A stretch of DNA of 64,000 nt, from positions 3,844,001 through 3,908,000 of the forward strand of contig NC_064651.1 of the NCBI RefSeq assembly GCF_001723175.1, in the 5' to 3' direction. Shown here in pieces: positions 45,682 through 59,000 of the stretch. The first letter of the stretch is position 1. The number at the start of each line of letters is the position of its first letter. The notes under the pieces were generated by a model. It was given only the letters and a program-made list of their open reading frames with translations, had not been told where the DNA came from and ran no database searches. This DNA comes from Penicillium oxalicum. Its lineage: Eukaryota; Ascomycota; Eurotiomycetes; Eurotiales; Aspergillaceae. The position numbers and the translations under genes were made by a program.

Positions 45682-48600
45682 ATGAGAAGGTGCTTGCGCT
45701 CCGGCCAGCTTCTGCGAGTTGGTCGTGTACCAATCCTTCCTCGGTCAGCTGTGACCTCACTCTCGGTACCTCGAAGTCAGCACCGCTTCACCTCAACGGT
45801 GGACCGGAGAACGCTCACAGATGATGAATATCAACTTCTTTATTCCTACAACGGGCCTCCGTCCGTCCCCCTCGATTCCTCTGAGAAAGTTGTCTGTGCC
45901 AATTGGGTACCTGTATTGCAGAAATGTGCTCTGCCGCGCCCCCGAAACCGCAAACCCATATAGTCCACGTCAAACCCAAACAGCAGGTCAAACCGCTCTT
46001 CGAACACGAAAAGGAGCTTCGAAGGTCACATGCGCTGATGGGATATCTGTGGCTGGCGAGGACAAATTTTGATCTGGATCTATTGGGTCACATTGGATTC
46101 GAGCTGCAGCAGTGGCCTACGGTTCATGGTTACCTGACTCAACTTGTGGATGCTTTTGAGACCCTTATTCCGTATATGGCCTCACGTAATTCCTTTGAAG
46201 GCTTCAATTGGGCTGTCGGGGGCTTGTCTTTAGATGAGCTCACTGCCAGGGATTTCAAAAGACCTTCTGACTCGATGAAACCCAATCCGCCGGCCGACAT
46301 AGTACCCTTGGATCTTCTAACCCAACGGCCTATTGCGCGGGATTTGGCGGACCGATTCCTGGGAGAGGTTTTGCTAAATCTCGGGATGCTTGTGCTCAGA
46401 GCTGCTGATTCTTCGAGACAAGAAGCCAACCTGGCAATGTCCCAGACTTTTCGGATCCTTGCGCGCTTGCACCACCTGGGCTTGATTTCCGACAGGGTGT
46501 ACCAATATCCGCGAAATGATCCAAGTCAAGTCTCCTTCAGACCTCCCGGGCTCAATTTGCTATCGAGCCACATCATGAGCGTTCTGTCAGATGCTGCGTG
46601 GCTTGAGCATGAGGCTGCTCTTGCAATCGCTGCCAAAGAAGCGGGTGAAGAACCTCCTTTTCTCCCTTTCAAGGTCGGCGTTCGTGAGCTCGGTCCCGAG
46701 GTTTGGTTTGAACTCATTCTTTGGTGCTGCGTTGAGCATGGTTTTACGAAACAAGGTGCCTGGCTTGTCAAGGAAATGAACAAACGGACGGGAGACCAAG
46801 TATGGAAGATTGAGAGCTGGTCGCCGCTCGTTCGGGACCTTGATATTGTGCGAGAGACCAATATCAGCACTGAATCAGCCTGGCGGCGTCCTGGCGACAC
46901 TCATACGCCGAAGACTTCCAAACGATCTGACAAGCCCCCTTTTCACGGCCTTGGCAAGAGGACCATCAGTGCAGAAGTAGTCGCAAGTCTACGCAGCGGC
47001 TTGGTCAACAAGGCGTACAACGGCGTGGGCTTCCACGGCGCAACTCCATCAGATATATTGCAAGCCTCTGCGCCTCTGAATGATTTGCTGGAGCCCGCCA
47101 TTACTCCAGATGATCTCCGACCAACAAAGAAGGCCACTAACTGGCACCTGATTAGAGTTCTTGAGTCGGGATGCTTGCAACCCAGTGAGGACCCTACTCT
47201 TTTTGAACGTCTGTTACGCTCGACCCAACATGTTGTTCCACCTTGGGCAGGGTATGGCGTCGCGTCTGATCAAAAGCTGAGTGATGTGACGAGGGCGCAA
47301 CTCTACGATGAAACCGCGGCCATAACCGGTCTTGTGGAACTTAATGTAAAAGCTTACGCCACCAAACGTCAAGCGGGTCGCGCTTTCTACCAGTATGCCT
47401 GGCTGCAAAATATTGTCGATGCAAGCAAAGCCTATCACATCCGAGCCTTCTTCGAGCAACTCAGCCTTTCCAGCTCCGAAAAACTTCCTTTTTTCGACTC
47501 TCGGCGGTTTGATGCGCACGAACGTGATACATCATCTCTGCCGCAGGTATCGAATGTCACCCTCGCAGAGCTTCTAGACCTGGCCGCCGCGAATCGTGCT
47601 TACGATTTCGGCAACTGGTTACTTTTCAACGATGGTATTGACGGGCCTGCGATTCCAGCTTCCGTCTATGGCGATCAGGTCATCGCCCCATCGATCCTTC
47701 GTTTTGCCTCTGCATCTGGAAACAACGAGCTTTGTGAAAAAGTCATCGCGTCACTCAGTATGCCGCTCTCTGTCAATATGTTAAAGGCGCTGGTCAACTC
47801 ATACATCGATATGGAGAATTGGGATCGCGCCATCGTGACCCTGGAATACCTCCGTGACTACAGATTGAAGTCGTGGGGCTTCAGCAACCTCACTGCGTTA
47901 GCAGCGAAAATAATTCGACTAGATGCCTCAATAAACCATCAAACGTCGAAGGGAGCATCTGTGGACGAGGAACTTATTCAGAGCCTGGAGCGCGCAAATG
48001 ACCTATTTCTCCGTTTCTATCGCATGGAGTTCAACACGCCTCCCAGTAAAAATCGTCGCGTCACGGTCTTCCAACAAAACGTCCTCGTCCGATTACTCTC
48101 GGTCTTCCGAACTCTCCCCGGTCATATATCACGACTCGCCAAACAAGCCGACCTCAAAGTGCCCACGCCGAGCCACCTGAAGCTCAAGTACATCCCCGCC
48201 GTCTCCTTTCACAGTATTTTGGCTGCCGTGGTGGACACCCACGGTAGCACGTTTGGATTGAAAATGTGGTTCAGATGGTGTATTCACCGTCCGCCGCCGG
48301 ACCGTGTTCGTCAGCGTGAGGGTGGTCTTACTCGCTTACCTGCTCGCAAGGAACTGACGTGGCTTCAAGGTGACCCAACTTTTAGCCCGTCGTGGCTCGA
48401 ACATACTCAAAAACGAGCCGTGATCCCCAACTACAACACCATCCGCATCATCGCGCACGCTGCAATGCGTGAATTTGAAATGGAGCAACACCCAGAGAAA
48501 CTCCAATCCGACCCGGCATCCTCATCTCTCCCCATCCCTCGTCACCAGGAACTCCCCTTCTTCGCCCGTGGTCGCGTCTATAAACCCCTCATCTCTCGCT

Positions 48601-48926
48601 TGGAATTCAACGGTCTGCCCGCTACCGGTGGCAAGCCCCCCGAGACTCCCGCCGAGGCCTCTCTCGACTTTGCCGTGTGGATGTTCCTCCGCCAAGGCAT
48701 GTCGCAGGATCAGATCGACTTGGAAATCCCAGGCTACATAGCCCGAATGTGCAACCGTGGCGTCTTTCATAACCCAGAAAAAAGACTCCGAGACCGGATC
48801 TGTGAAATCCAGCAAGATCCATTCATGAAATCAGGTCCCTCATGGAAAGTGAATCATCACAAACCTGCCGTGTCGGACCGTGAGGAAACTACACAACCCT
48901 CATCCATGAAAGCCTCAGAACCTTGA
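45682..48926 (+). CDS. Large, probably mitochondrial helical-repeat protein; one-base frame break near its start
   Basis: The start at 45682 gives MRRCLRSGQLLRVGRVPILP and SQHRFTSTVDRR, an Arg/Ser-rich presequence without acidic residues, then YQLLYSYNGPPSVPLDSSEK. The remaining ~1,000 residues are in another frame, beginning around EMCSAAPPKPQTHIVHVKPK. One extra G in the GGG at 45905-45907 would join the two into 1,081 aa. A weak intron (GT at 45896, AG at 45962-45963) would give 1,058 aa instead. The body consists of helical segments such as LCEKVIASLSMPLSVNMLKA then WDRAIVTLEYLRDYRLKSWG, resembling PPR-like alpha-solenoids of mitochondrial RNA-binding or translation factors. No catalytic motif was recognised. 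Mitochondrial location is inferred from the presequence. Confidence 0.75.
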
Positions 48927-50382
48927 CTCAACTTTGGCGTGTACATTATGTGAATGTCTTTATTTCTTTTTCTATCCCCTGTTCTCTATGATTGTAATAT
49001 AAGATGATATCCAAAGATAAAAGGCGTTATGGACTGAAGAAATGAAGACTCCTTACCTATCTATCCTGACTGGAATCCAAAAAACCAATTCGAAATGATA
49101 ACTCTCCATGACAAGTCGAAGCATGGCATCGTTGTAGAATTTCAATGGGGAAATGGAATGGACTCTCCAAAGGATTGCTCGCAAATGCATGTAACCCAAT
49201 CTGGACCGACCCTACATTTGTGTGACATGGATACATCCAGAGTACACCTATATCGAGAATACACGGAATCACCTACATGTTGAGGGGGGGGGGGGGGAGG
49301 TGGAATTTCACACGCCCTGTCACCGGGCATCCACCCATCCCCTCGACAATAGGATTGATCAAGGAGCAATTACAGCAAGTCACGTCTATGGAAAAAAAAC
49401 TGATCTGTGATTCTTAAGGGCCAGTGAGCAAATCCGTAGATTGGTAGTCAATATACACGACAAAGGGGACGCCGCCGCCGCCTCCACCGAGGAGCCGCTT
49501 CATTTGTAGAAATAGAATATAAACAAGGTAAAGGCTGGTCAGCATAATGCCGTCGATACATGAATAGGTCGAAGAAAACAAGCAGCAGGGATGACATAGA
49601 GCTGTTGGGAGGGGGGGGGGGCAGACAGAGCGGAGTGTGCCTGAATTACCCTGAAGTCGAAATCAGGTTGCAAGACACGCACGCCGGGTCCTGCACTCAG
49701 ATTGGGTAAAATGAGCAGTGACTTTACCGTTCCCTCTGACCTGCCAAACTGTCTTTCTTGAGGAGGTATTGCGAATTCCCAAAAGCATAAAACGAAAGAT
49801 GCAGAAGATCGAGTGTTGTAGCAATATGGAATAGCGGGAAGCGGAGGAAAGCCAGCACCAGAAACTAAGAAGAGTGTTTGATGTGAAGGATAGGTATCCC
49901 GCAGATCCAGTCTGGTCCGAGCGATTAGACAATATGTCGACGGAAGATGATCGCGCAGATTATCATTAGCACACGAAAACGAGTTTCAATTTGTTCCCGA
50001 CCCAAAAGAAGAGTGATTGAATAATTCATAGGCAATCAAAGGACCGCAAAGGGGTTCCAGGAGGCAATGTTCCTCCAAGAGAATCTTGCTGGGTGCGAGC
50101 AACATGGCATTTGGGTGAACTTGAGCACAAGCGAATGAGAACCTCTGAGCGGTCTCCAGGTGTTTCGAACGAATCCGTCGGTAATTTGATTTAGGGGTTG
50201 AAGGATAAAGGAGGTCCACAACAATGAGACAGGCGTGACCGAAGATAGCCTATAGTAACACGAGATAGATGTGTTGGAAGAATAGTGTCTTTTGCTCATG
50301 TTCTTTGCGGCTCGCAACTGGGAACCCTAACCCCTTATCTGTTGAGTCACTTTCGTTTTTGACCCGCAGCCTCTCCGAAGCA
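48927..50382. other. Convergent 3' region with G-runs
   Basis: About 1.46 kb between the ends of the mitochondrial-type gene (plus) and the Zn2Cys6 gene (minus). It contains G homopolymers at 49284-49297 (14 G) and 49611-49621 (11 G), and a GCC/GCCGCC-rich patch near 49470-49490. No supported gene; ORFs are short and overlapping. Confidence 0.5.
49284..49297 (+). repeat. Poly-G homopolymer, 14 bases
   Basis: An uninterrupted run of 14 G within TTGA...AGGTGG. A second run of 11 G lies at 49611-49621. Both are in non-coding sequence and their lengths may be unreliable. Confidence 0.85.
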
Positions 50383-53261
50383 TCAATTCGGATCCCAGTG
50401 CCCATCTTCATTGGGGTGAGGGAAGAATGAACGGATGAATTCGCCGCTGATCGGATCGTACGGGAAAAAGAGATCCTCCGCGACGGATCCTCCGGCATTC
50501 GAATTCATCATTTCATAATTTGGCATGTTGGAGAATATCGAGAAGGCAGAGTTGGTGTAATGGGGATCCCCAAGATTCAGATCCTGGTTCGGATTCGAAC
50601 CAGAGACGGGGTTGGCCGCCGCTGAGGAATCTAGATTAGCACCCCAGAAATCATTCGATCCTTCGGCGTGGTGTTGCTCCAAATACTGGGGTTCGGAGAT
50701 GTTGAGATCAGACGAGGTGATGGGATGGTGTGCATGAGAGGGTATGTCGCTGACGTCGAGCTTCATACCAGCGGCGAGACGCCGCAAGCCTGTGTCGCAT
50801 AATTGCCAGGCACGGCGTGAGGCCACGCTGTGCTCGGACATCGAGTAAAGCCAACGAACAGCTTTTTTAGACAAAGCGAAGAACTGCTGCTCGGACTCTG
50901 GCATATGGACACAGCCAAAAGACAACTCCAGGAGCAGGACTGTGGTGGTCTGCATCAAATAGTGCAGGATACACCACCACGGGGCAATCTCGTATAGCTG
51001 TATCGCATTTGGCTCATCTGGGATCAGATCCAGCATACGCTCAGCCGACTCCAGTGCCAGCACGGCCATCTCGTGGCTGAAACTCGTCTTCTCTGGGGTG
51101 GTCTTCCTCGCATCGCGTCGGCAGAGACAGGGACGACCGAGGGTGATACGGGCGCTGTAGTAATGAAACGCAAGTGCAAGTTTGGATCGAAGGAGGTCTG
51201 AGCTTTCGTCCTCCTTGCGTGTAAAGTCGAGATAAGCCGGAAGACTGTGGAACCACCGATCAATGTGAGTGCGCAATTCGCCTATCCGGCCCTCGATCTG
51301 CCTCCAGGGAACCATGGCGCAGTCTACAGAGTAGACTTTGTTCACGATATCCTGGGAGATGACCGCCAAGTCACAATAGTACAAGTAAGAGAGGCCTGGA
51401 TTGAAAGGGAGACTCTTGACCCATGTGTTTTGGTTTGTGCGAGGTGTGTGGGCAGGGTTCTTGCTGTTGGCTGCATTGATTGGCATGTGCCTTACCCAAG
51501 CACTGGCCATGACTTCGTTGATACGCTCGTCCCGCAATTGAGAGTTGTTGACAATCTCAGCGGCCGCAGCTTCCTGCAGCTGCTCCTCTTCGAAAGGAAC
51601 CGGGAGCGGCGTGGTGCAGACACCATCGAGAATACATGTTGCCCGACCGGTCATGATCCCAAGCATGTGCTCAAAGGTGTACAGGCACCACCAAACCCGA
51701 TATCGAGCCTCTTTGGAAATATTAGGCGTCGTGGGACTGCTGTTCTTCATGTTGATACCCAGTGTGACGGCAGAGCGGACAGCCAGGGCTGAAATGCGCC
51801 ATGCCCGGTTAATCTGGTCGGAGGCCAGCAGGTAAAAGGCAATAAGACCCTCGACCTGCACCTGTTGGAGGTCCGGGTGACTGAAAAGCACGTCTCCATT
51901 CATGCTCAGTATCCTCGCTCGAGTCAAGTAGACCAGATGGTCGCGTTCCTCCCCCTGCCACGGCGCTTCTAGTAGATGGGCGTGTTTCGCAGCAATGGCG
52001 AAAATCATATTCAGAATGGCAAGCCATTTATCTCCAGGCTGCGCATTGCTATCAAAGAATGTCCGGTACTGCGCTGTGAATAAGGGTCGATTGATGATCG
52101 GGAAGAATGGATGGACTGTTCTGAGATAGTCTTCAAACAATTGGTCGGCCAGTGGTCGGGATGGCATGGCGTAAAGTTCCACCGGTCCAGGCGCAGAGAT
52201 ATCAAGGTCGTCCAAATGATAGCTCACGGCATGAAGAGCCAGGTCATCGTCCTGTCTCTTGCTCTGACCTGGCTCCAGGGACCCCGGCAATCCCCTGGCT
52301 CGATTCTCAGCTTCCCGTTGAAGTCGTTGCATCCACGTGATTTCTGAGTTCTTCCCCATGAACCCAGTCGCCCGGGAGCTTTCATTCCGATTCAAATCTT
52401 CCTCGACTCGATCAATTGCTTCGAGCGAGCCGATGGACGAGGGTGACGTGACTTCTTCCATGTCTTCCTCAACAACTTCATCGTTTGGTGTGACTGAATG
52501 CGACTGGTTGCTGTTGCTGTTGGAGGAGGCCTCGGGTTCCGTAACATGCTTGAAAATCCAAAGGAGTTAGTTGCGTGTTGGGAGTTTTTATCTGGCAGGA
52601 AGACGCACCTTGTCCAGCAGACTTTTGATACGTTCTGCGGTACGCCCTTCTACAACATGGCCAAGTTCTTTGAGAAGGTTTTCATAGTCGTGCGCCTTTT
52701 CAGAGAGATTGTCGACTTGTCTTCATGACGACCATCGAGTTAGCAGCCAGAGAATCAATCGAGACAAAGCGGCGAATCTGATTATCATGATGACCCCACT
52801 CGAAGCACCGACAGAAGCGCTTTTCAAGAGAGCAGCGACGTATTCTTGTTCTTTCGCCTTTTTTGTAAAGAAAAGAAAAAGAAAGAAAAAGAAAAAAAAG
52901 ATCTCATGAAGAAGAATAGAAAAGCTCACCTCTTCGTTCTTTCTTTCCATCCGACAGGATAATGACATGTCACTCGCAATTCCCGACATTGGCGACAGAC
53001 TGGTGTATCACCACTGCATTTTGTTTTTCGCGCACGACATGACTCGCAGGCCCGTGGAACTCGACGATTATACCGAGGGGCGATTCCCGCGCGAGATCGA
53101 GGGATGGCGACTTTGGCTTGGTTCCTTGAGCCCTGGGAATCTGCAACGGAGGCGGGATTGGATGGTGGCGGAGGTTTTCTCTCGGCGTCGGCTTTGGTAT
53201 TTAGGGCGCCATTTGTAGGAGTGATATGATTGCCCGATAGATTCTGAGGCATCATGGTCAT
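50383..53261 (-). CDS. Zn2Cys6 transcription factor with fungal-specific middle homology domain
   Basis: Three exons, 53261-52930, 52720-52609 and 52548-50383, give 869 aa. The zinc cluster is at residues 72-99 with Cys at 72, 75, 82, 89, 92 and 99 (CX2CX6CX6CX2CX6C), preceded by basic RYNRRVPRA. Exon 2 encodes the linker and coiled coil (LSEKAHDYENLLKELGHVVE), the usual dimerisation element. The fungal_trans domain lies in exon 3 (about residues 250-550; YLRTVHPFFPIINRPLF, then AVRSAVTLGINMKN and YRVWWCLYTFEHML). The C-terminus is Asn/Asp/Ser-rich and acidic, a likely activation region. Intron 1 is unusually long for this window (209 nt) and T-rich. The target pathway cannot be read from the sequence. 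Confidence 0.92.
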
Positions 53262-54514
53262 TTTCGCGACAGGGTGTTCCCTTTCCTGCCGGGGGACAGA
53301 GGAGGGAGATATTGTTGGGAGTCGTTGTTATCACCACGGGTGGTAAAAGCGGAGGGGCACGGGTATCTCGTGAGGGGGATATTCAGAATTCGTCGCAAAG
53401 GGAAAAAAAATAATAAAAAAGAAGTGAAAGAAGAAGAAGATGGCACCCTTTGCCTTGGCGTGATCGGCAGAAGGTGACCGGGGTGGTCTAGCGTACGTGA
53501 ATATCCATACAGATTCGACTGCAGAAGATCAGATCTTCCCAGTCGATGAGGGTGCCAATGCGAGAAGCGTTGAAAGGAAAGTGGCGGGGAGGTGGAGAGG
53601 GAACGAGTGCAGGGCCATGGGCCTGGCTCGAGACCGCCCGATCGGAATTTTGCCTGAAGTAGGTGGCGCGCTGCAGCTGCCAAGACGATCGCAGCTTTAA
53701 ATTTACGAACCCACCAGACTACATCGTCCGATGGGTGATATCGAGCAGAGCATTTGATGAGACGAGTCAGCAACCCGCTGACAACACGCGTGGACCGAGC
53801 ATTCACAATCACGCAGTATAGAGTAAAATGGATGGGTCAAAGGATCCCGGGACTAAGACATGATGCACTCCCGTTGGCATCCGAAGCATGCGGTACCTGA
53901 TGTACTACGAGCCAGCGAACAAGATTCCTCCAAGGCGAAAGCAAGCCAGATACAAAAGCGACAGTCGGCGACATCACGACAAAGCACTGATGAGAGGCCC
54001 CGTCTATCTCTCGGGAAAACAAAATCACTACAGAGGTTGAAACAGGCTGCAGAGCTTTGGCAGGCGAGCATCCACCGCGGAGAGAGGGTTCGCCTCGGCT
54101 AGGATTCAAAAAATAACTCGAGTATATGTATAATAGAGGAATCAAAAATCGCTTTTCAAAAGAGGCAACAAATCAAATCATCAACCTAGAAAGGCGTCAA
54201 GCTTCTCGGCAAAGGTCGAGTGCATTTTATTTCGTGCCCATCCAGGGCGAGTTCCAGATCAATACCGGACCGAATGTATATATGTACAAGAAAAAATATA
54301 ATAAGAATAGGGGGAGGGCATCCAGAGAAATCAATCAGACATGGGCGATGGTAGTCAAAATGTACAGGGTCCCGAGGACCAGAGGGGGGTATAATAAGGA
54401 GGGTGGCACTCATACCCGAACGGGAAGTGAGGAGAGATGGGATCGAGCGTCCGAGGGTCAAAAGCGCTGGGCGCATGAGACACCGCACTCGGGCAGGAAT
54501 GGAGTGGAAGATGC
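53262..54514. other. Intergenic region upstream of the Zn2Cys6 gene
   Basis: About 1.25 kb holding the promoter of the Zn2Cys6 gene and the 3' flank of the Gds1-like gene. A-rich tracts occur at 53400-53440 and around 54280-54310. No ORF with credible features was found. Confidence 0.45.
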
Positions 54515-56061
54515 TTAGATTTCGCCAAACATCTCGTCCAATTCATCAAAGTCAACGGTCTCCGGATTCTGCAGCTCTCGCCAGGAATCAAAGGTAGAAT
54601 CGCTGCTGGAAGTGCCGCTCAACGAGCGAGGACCCAGACTGAGCTTCTGATGCGACTCGGCCAAGTCAAACATCTTCATGTCGACGTCGGGCAGGCCACT
54701 GTTCAACATGTCCAGAGAACGCTTCAACGTGGACACGGGAGCCATCTCGGGGAGGCTGATTTGCGGAGCGGCAGGGGGCGCGTTTGTCTCGTCGTCCAAG
54801 GCAGCATCGGCGCCCGTACCGGACGAGACGGACGACGCGACCGAGGTCAACGAGGGAGAAGGCGAGGTCCCGAACAAGGCAGCAGCAGCAACCTCGTCAA
54901 AGTCCACCCCCATGGAAACATTCGAGTTCATATGTGAGAAGTAGTCACTGAATTCCTGTTCCGACATCCGATCATTTGAGAAAGGCAGAGAGTCGCGGTG
55001 GTCAGGCGAGTTGGCCGTGCTCCTCTTCTCGTCGCCCGAGCTGAGGCGCTCGGAGAGCACGGAGAGTCCTCGCGCGGACTGGTTGGCTTTCTCCTCCGAT
55101 GCACGCTCACGAACCGCACTCGCCGTCTGAGTGAATTCCTTCTCATCACCCTCCAGGGGTGGAGACGCGGCGCGGTTCGAGTGCATCAGACGGGTATGGC
55201 TAGAGGGGTCCGGGAACTGGTCGTTCGCAGTTCCTCGACCTGGAAGATCGTTGAGATCGGCGTTGGGCGCTTCCTCGAAATCGGGAGATGACAGATCGAC
55301 CTCCGGACTGGGACTTCGCTGGCGCGCCGCCAAGTCCTCCTCATCTTGATCCATACTGGAGACACTGGGGGTGATGTTTTTCCCATCGACGCCCGACATT
55401 ATGTCATCGGATGGATCCGGGATAGGTTGACGAGGATAGGTCGTCAGATAATAGTACACTTTGCGCGGGTGAATTGGAATCAGTTCTTTGGCCATGGGGC
55501 ACGGAGCAAGGGCTGTCCAGGGTCGTTTCATGTAGGCGGCGAGGCGCGATGAGAGTAACGCGGCAGGGTTCGCAGAGCTGTGACCCAGGAGACGAGGTTA
55601 GCCACATGGAAGACCATGCGAGGGAACTGCGCGAACAAGCAGCCAAGGCGATCGGGCGAGACTTACTTTGCGACCGTCGAGTTCATCGTCACGAGAACCG
55701 CGGCCAGTTCCTTGACCAGATGAGGGCGGTTGCCCGTTTTCTCCAGTTGTTGAATCACCGCAACCACAATATCATCGCTGATGCCTTCGGTATCGACTTT
55801 GGGGGCCGCGCCCCCATCCATAGGAGAGGGTGGCGGGGTGTGCTCGACGACTCGCCGGCCGGCGCGTCCCAGCGAGTCCTTGCGGTCCGCGGCGGATGGC
55901 TCGGGGGATAATGAGGTGTGCGATCGCTTCACTTTCTTCGCAGGGGGAACATCGTCGGTCGCCGCATTTTTTGAGATGGAGGGCGAGCGGCGCGATGAAT
56001 TGGGGAGGTGAATGCCGAGAGAAGGTAGTGATAGTGACTTGCGACGGGTGTTGTAGGGCAT
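54515..56061 (-). CDS. Gds1-like winged-helix regulatory protein
   Basis: Two exons, 56061-55667 and 55577-54515, encode 485 aa from the ATG giving MPYNTRRKSLSLPSLGIHLP. Residues about 100-185 form the conserved domain seen in fungal Gds1-type proteins: ISDDIVVAVIQQLEKTGNRP, VKELAAVLVTMNSTVANSAN across the splice, then AALLSSRLAAYMKRPW and HPRKVYYYLTTYPRQPIP. This is a winged-helix-like fold. The flanks are disordered: a basic nuclear-localisation-like PPAKKVKRSH before it, and a Ser/Asp/Glu-rich C-terminal half ending FDSWRELQNPETVDFDELDE, acidic like an activation domain. Yeast GDS1 affects glycerol growth and nuclear-mitochondrial function; role here is inferred. The frame also stays open for 125 codons upstream of the chosen ATG. 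Confidence 0.85.
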
Positions 56062-59000
56062 GATGGAAATTATTTGGAGATGTAGCGGCACGCGAAAGTT
56101 GGGAGGCGGGAAGGGGAAGGTTTTTTTTTCTTGGAATTGGAGCAAAGCAAAAGGAGAGACAAAATAATTGGAAGACCAGTATTGGCACACACTTAATCTT
56201 CGTACAAAGAGACAAGTTCTAAGATAGAGGAATAGATAATAAATCAAACAAAATACAAGGGGGGCACAAGTTGGGTTTTCTGGGCGTTGAAGGGAAGGGA
56301 GGAGTGGGAATGAAAAGAAGTGGGAAGAGTTGTGGTCGAAAGGCTGAGAGAAGAAGGGGTCATCGACGATGCGACGAGCTCTCCGAGAGTTTCTGCGCCG
56401 TCCTACGGGGCCTGAGGAACCTTTTGGCTGGTCCAAGTGGATTCTCCCTTTCCCTTTCGGTTTCTTTTTCGATTTTTCGGGGGTCTAATTTTCTGGAATC
56501 ATTTGCTTTTTCTCTTTTTCTTTTTTTCTTTTGGGCGTTTTCTTTCTGGAGACCCATCATGACAAAGCATCCGCTCCCAGTGGATTTCACGGTCATTACC
56601 GACAACCCTTGACCGCCTGAGTATGTGAGGCTAATCGGAGTTGAGTGATTGGCTTCAGGGCGCCACTCGTTTCTGCCCAGGTCACCACTTTTCACCGTTT
56701 CTTTCCATTTGGGTTCTCCCGGACTCCCTTTCTCGACGGGTCCCGAAGCCGGACGGTCGACTGGTCAACCCCGAATGGTATCGTCCATGGCTCGGGCTCG
56801 ACACTCTCGACACTTTCCGGCGAGCTTGTACAGTCGAGGCACGATGTAATTACGCCAAGACCCCTCGATCTGTGGCCACTCACCGGCCATGTACTGCTCC
56901 TGACAACCACGGTATCATGATCAACGGATCCGAATCATGGCAACGTGCACATGAATAACATTTAGCCCTACGATATGAATGGTAACTGTGGACTCGATGT
57001 CTCCTCGCTTGACCGCAACAGGGAGCCCTCTCCGGTCTGTGCTTTCAAGGAAAGAGGAAATCGGTGGAAGACAATAGGCAAAGCAAAGTCCATCCCATCA
57101 CCATCACAGGTTCCAAATCGATCAAGATTCTCTGCCTTCTTCCCCCTGTCAACGTCGTCCTCGCCCCAAATTCTAGGCGGTCAGTGGAGCTCCAGAGTGG
57201 CCTGCAGCCAGACTAGGAGTCAGAAGTTCAGAACTAATCGGAAAGCCAGGTTCGTTCGTCATCTCCATATCATTTTTTGACCTCTCGACTCCACCGCCGC
57301 CAATCAAACTGCAGCAAAAGGCTCCATGAGGCTAGCCCAGTTAGTGTCCGTCTCCACCCATCCATTCCATCCTCGGCCGTAGTGCATGCCAGCGGAAGGG
57401 GAGGAGGCGACGGAGGAAGACAAATGGAAAAAGAAAAGGGCCACAGTACTAGGAAGAGAATGGCACAGGTGGGCCACACCATGTGTCCCATGTCCCGAAA
57501 TGGCCGTTGGAGCTCCACTGCACTAGTTTTCATGTTCACGATGTTGACCATCTCCCCCTCCCCCCCCCATTTATGCCCTGCACGGCTAATCATAGTTGAG
57601 ACTATGAAATAATAAGACTCTGTTGCAAAGCGCTGATTGGCACTTTGATCATGCTCTGGACTGTGGACTCCTTTTAATTTTCTTTCTTATTTTTTTTTAG
57701 CTGGTGATTGTTTTGGATTCTCTTTCGATGGGGGAGGATTTTCGTGTTCCCTTCTCATGGCTTGCCCCTGCTCCTCTCGATACTATCGCCGTGAAAGTTC
57801 ATAGCTCTGCGCGAAGCACACGGGGGTTCTATCTATTAGATTACTTGGAGATGTCAGCACTACCACCTACCCAGCCTTCAAGTTTCCCCTCCACGCAGGC
57901 AATTTCAGCATCCCGATGTACAGTAGCGTGCATCTGCCGTTGGCTGTGTGTGCGCGACTGATAAACAAATGATCTTCCCCCCCTACCTCGGTCTCGAGTC
58001 TCGGAGAATGCGATCGGTCAAAAATCGATGTGCGCAGTTGTCCGTTGCTGGGTGACGAGTCGTCTCGATCGTGTTGACCGCTCGTCTCTGGACACATCAC
58101 TAGGTAAGAGATCAAACGCCTTCGCCAATCATCGCGCTGCTGGGCAGACCCTCGCAGGTACGCAACTCCATTTCGAGCACAACTCATCTGCACGAATCGG
58201 ATGTTCCGTGCCTGCGCCGCGTACTGTACCTCGCCACAACCTATGAAATTGGCAAGCCTCCACCAAAACGGTTTTGGGCCAAATGAGGTGCAAGTGTCCA
58301 GTCCACCATACAATTACAGTGTCCGTTTGGGCGGGTACTTTCTTCTTCACTCCAGACCTCACTCCTGGGTATGATGGTTGGGTGGTTTACATAAATCGGA
58401 GAGACGCGCAATCAGAATACAATGGAGCACTGAATCATGTTTTCAAAATTCCTACAGTTTCATCGAGGACATCAATCCACTGTCCGCTGCCTCCACGCCG
58501 AGGGAGATGCACGACCCAGTTCAAAAAAGGGCTCTCCTTGACTGTCCTTTCAGTTCACATCTTTTCACTCCAGTGTAGGTGTTTGGTATGCAGCGGTAAT
58601 TAGGTTGATGCTGCTAGTGGAGTAGGATGTTGGTCCCTCCCCCGAGTAAACACTGTCGAGCACGTACAGATAGGGCTTTCATTCCCGATTTCTGAGAATG
58701 CTCCGCCCACGCCGATCACTCTTGTCATTCCGGAGTCCGGACTGAACTTTCAGCACGCCCGGCTCTGGCTCACGTGACATTCTTGGCCCATGTGTATCTT
58801 TGAAGTGACATAGGGACCATGGACCGTGAACTTGGTATTCGATCATCGGCATGCATACTGCAAGATATGTGTTCTGTGGGAGTATGTGCAAATGATGACA
58901 TGTGCATCGCTGCTGTAGACTTGAAGTTGGTGGTCGAGTGCCAATATCACAAAATCATGGGCTCCACTGTAATCAGGTGTCCCCTTTTGAATAGATATCT

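Noticed and set aside
50383..56061. Secondary-metabolite cluster suggested by a Zn2Cys6 factor and neighbouring regulator
   Set aside because: No polyketide synthase, NRPS, terpene cyclase, P450 or transporter gene is nearby. The neighbours are housekeeping or regulatory genes.
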